Source: Nocardioides solisilvae (lineage in GTDB: Bacteria > Actinomycetota > Actinomycetes > Propionibacteriales > Nocardioidaceae). Taken from it: DNA of 64,000 bases. Position numbers and translations under genes: made by a program. Positions 62,517 through 64,000 of the stretch are shown one piece after another. The notes under the pieces were generated by a model that was given only the letters and a program-made list of their open reading frames with translations, made no database searches and had not been told where the DNA came from. Positions within the stretch are counted from its first letter, which is position 1. Every line of letters begins with the position of its first letter. The stretch lies in NCBI RefSeq assembly GCF_003194625.1, contig NZ_QHKX01000002.1, positions 620,001-684,000 of the forward strand, in the 5' to 3' direction.

Positions 62517-63658
62517 CGCTCCCCCTCCAGCCAGGCCCGGAGCTGCTCCTCGCACCGCACGAGGTCGGCGACCGGGACCTGCTCGTCCTGCTTGTGCGCG
62601 TACAACGGGTCCCCCGGGCCGAAGTTGACCGCCGGCACCCCGAGCCGGGAGAAGAGCGCCACGTCGGTCCAGCCGAACTTGGGCGCCACCTCCCCGCCGA
62701 CGGCCTCCACGAACGCCCTCGCGGCCGGCAGGTGCAGACCCGGCAGGGCGCCCGGGGCGGAGTCGGTCAGCTCGACCTCGAAGCCGTCGAAGAAGTCGGT
62801 GACGAAGGCCAGGGCGTCGGCCTCGCTGCGGTCGGGGGCGAACCGGAAGTTGACCTCGACCACGCACTCGTCGGGGACGACGTTGCCGGCCACCCCGCCG
62901 CGGATCCCGACGGCGTTGAGCCCCTCGCGGTAGGTGAGGCCGTCGATCTCGGGCCGGCGGGCCTCGTAGGCCGCGAGCCGGGCCAGCACCTCGCCGGCGG
63001 CGTGGATCGCGTTGACCCCGCGCCAGCTGCGGGCGGAGTGGGCCCGCTCGCCGCGGGTCCGCACGTCGACGCGCAGCGTCCCCTGGCAGCCGGCCTCCAC
63101 CGACGCGTTGGAGGGCTCCATGAGGATCGCGAAGTCGGCCTCGAGCAGCCCGGGGTCGCTCTCGGAGAGCTTCCGCAGGCCGTTGTGGACCGCCTCGACC
63201 TCCTCGGCCTCGTAGAGCACGAGGGTGAGGTCGCGGTTCGGCTCCGGCACGGTCGCGGCGAGCCGGAGGATCACCGCGTCGCCGCCCTTCATGTCGCAGC
63301 TGCCGAGCCCGTGCAGCACGCCGTCCTCGAGCCGCGAGGGGAGGTTGTCGTTCACCGGCACGGTGTCGAGGTGGCCGGCGACCACCACCCGCTCGCCCCG
63401 GCCGAGGTCGGTGCGGGCGACCAGCGTGTTGCCCCGGCGGACCACCGTCAGGTGGGGCAGGGCCGACAGCGCGCGCTCGACGGCGTCGGCGATCCGCTGC
63501 TCGTGGTGGCTGACCGACTCGATGTCGACCAGCCGGCGGGTCAGGCTGACGACGTCCAGGCCGAGGTCCAGCTCCACGTCCCGGATCGGGTCGGGGGCGG
63601 GCTGGTCGGGGCGATCGGTCTGGTCGGAGCGGTCGGGATGGTCGGGCTGGTCCGGCAT
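62513..63658 (-). CDS. dapE: Succinyl-diaminopimelate desuccinylase
   Basis: Protein of 381 residues from the ATG at 63658, beginning MPDQPDHPDRSDQTDRPDQP, a Pro-Asp-rich repeat not conserved in the family. The M20 core has VVAGHLDTVPVND (metal His and catalytic Asp), GLGSCDMKGGDAVIL, YEAEEVEA (Glu-Glu), the dimerisation lid and the C-terminal His in PLYAHKQDE. It removes succinate from N-succinyl-LL-DAP in lysine and cell-wall DAP synthesis. The LOG-family gene follows directly. Confidence 0.93.
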   Translation of the reverse strand: MPDQPDHPDRSDQTDRPDQPAPDPIRDVELDLGLDVVSLTRRLVDIESVSHHEQRIADAVERALSALPHLTVVRRGNTLVARTDLGRGERVVVAGHLDTVPVNDNLPSRLEDGVLHGLGSCDMKGGDAVILRLAATVPEPNRDLTLVLYEAEEVEAVHNGLRKLSESDPGLLEADFAILMEPSNASVEAGCQGTLRVDVRTRGERAHSARSWRGVNAIHAAGEVLARLAAYEARRPEIDGLTYREGLNAVGIRGGVAGNVVPDECVVEVNFRFAPDRSEADALAFVTDFFDGFEVELTDSAPGALPGLHLPAARAFVEAVGGEVAPKFGWTDVALFSRLGVPAVNFGPGDPLYAHKQDEQVPVADLVRCEEQLRAWLEGER

Positions 63659-63702
63659 GGGGCCATCCAACCACTCGCCGCCGCGGCCACGGTCCCGCCA
63701 GG

Positions 63703-64000
63703 TCAGCCCCGGACCGGCTCCACGCGCACCTCCAGCCCCTCCGCGTCGGCGTAGGAGACCGAGGTGGCCAGGGTCTCCCCCGCCACCAGCGCCTCGTGGG
63801 TGCGCACCGCGTCGAGCACCTCGCCCGGGCCGGAGACGGTCAGGGCGATCCGGTCGGTGACCTCGAGACCCGCGTCGCGGCGGGCCTGCTGCACGGCGCG
63901 GACGACGTCGCGGGCCCGGCCCTCGGCCTCCAGCTCGGGCGTGACCCGCGTGTCGAGGACGACGAAGCCGCCGCGCGCCAGCACCTGGGTCGCGCTCTCC
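63703..64000 (-). CDS. ileS: Isoleucyl-tRNA synthetase, C-terminal end (partial)
   Basis: Ninety-eight residues to the stop at 63703; the frame runs out of the window. The sequence FVVLDTRVTPELEAEGRARDVVRAVQQARRDAGLEVTDRIALTV matches the C-terminal domain of IleS (DUF5915-type), including the conserved helix ARDVVRAVQQARRDAGL. The catalytic part lies beyond 64000. Confidence 0.88.
   Translation of the reverse strand, partial: ESATQVLARGGFVVLDTRVTPELEAEGRARDVVRAVQQARRDAGLEVTDRIALTVSGPGEVLDAVRTHEALVAGETLATSVSYADAEGLEVRVEPVRG

Overview
The window is very GC-rich, gene-dense DNA with many GTG starts and stop/start overlaps of the GTGA, ATGA or TGATG type. It fits a chromosomal segment of an actinobacterium. 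The gene content (FtsEX next to an M23 hydrolase, RF2 without a programmed frameshift, a 180-kDa class NAD-glutamate dehydrogenase, a sigE-rseA-htrA locus, a Ku/split-LigD set, an actinobacterial Tad pilus) suggests Nocardioidaceae, probably Nocardioides or a relative. That placement is inference. I saw no rRNA, tRNA, CRISPR array, insertion sequence, prophage or replication origin. No gene-free gap exceeds 300 bases; the largest are 29162-29427, 22223-22479 and 18855-19065, and all three lie in the polysaccharide region.

Layout. 60-4271: septal hydrolase, ftsX, ftsE and prfB, all on the minus strand. 4422-8091: a secreted protein, a CAP-domain protein, a Gfo/Idh/MocA oxidoreductase and a PEP-mutase-family enzyme. 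8130-13205: Tad pilus operon (tadA, tadB, tadC, pilin, two tadE-like genes, a tadG-like gene). 13414-14184: map. 14227-32793: an exopolysaccharide/cell-surface locus. It holds a degenerate-receiver LuxR regulator, a LamG lipoprotein, a beta-propeller/PKD protein, an O-antigen-ligase/Wzz fusion, a GT2 glycosyltransferase, a GH26-like hydrolase, an APH-like kinase, a frameshifted sulfotransferase, a Wzx-like flippase, a Wzz/BY-kinase-like protein without a P-loop, a LuxR response regulator, PssD/PssE-like glycosyltransferase subunits and an initiating phosphoglycosyltransferase. 32865-35864: NHEJ module (LigD polymerase, LigD-type ligase, Ku). 35933-39358: a large secreted protein of unknown function. 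39536-46864: NAD-glutamate dehydrogenase, a DUF2505 protein and P5C dehydrogenase. 46892-50607: DUF6912, a WS/DGAT-like protein, and a lipoprotein plus membrane-protein pair. 50570-52910: the CpaE/CpaB-like part of the Tad system, about 37 kb from the rest, with a small HTH gene. 52921-56231: htrA, rseA, sigE and a divergent O-methyltransferase, the same arrangement as in Mycobacterium. 56241-64000: pepA, DUF3117, PaaX with an enoyl-CoA hydratase, M14 carboxypeptidase, small membrane genes, a DivIVA-like gene, a LOG-family gene, dapE and the end of ileS.

The main finding is a shared 16-bp imperfect palindrome, TRCCNNAAWTGRGGNA. I see four good copies, all in intergenic DNA of the polysaccharide locus: upstream of the GH26-like hydrolase (two copies 33 bp apart), in the divergent region between the Wzz-like gene and its LuxR regulator, and upstream of the PssD-PssE-PGT operon. 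It looks like the operator of an undescribed exopolysaccharide regulon. The locus also has several architectural oddities: the ligase-Wzz fusion, a kinase-dead BY-kinase-like protein, a receiver lacking the phospho-acceptor Asp that starts with 13 consecutive prolines, and a broken sulfotransferase whose flippase neighbour lacks a stop codon.

Short in-frame or post-stop tandem duplications (9, 12, 14 and 15 bp) recur throughout the window.
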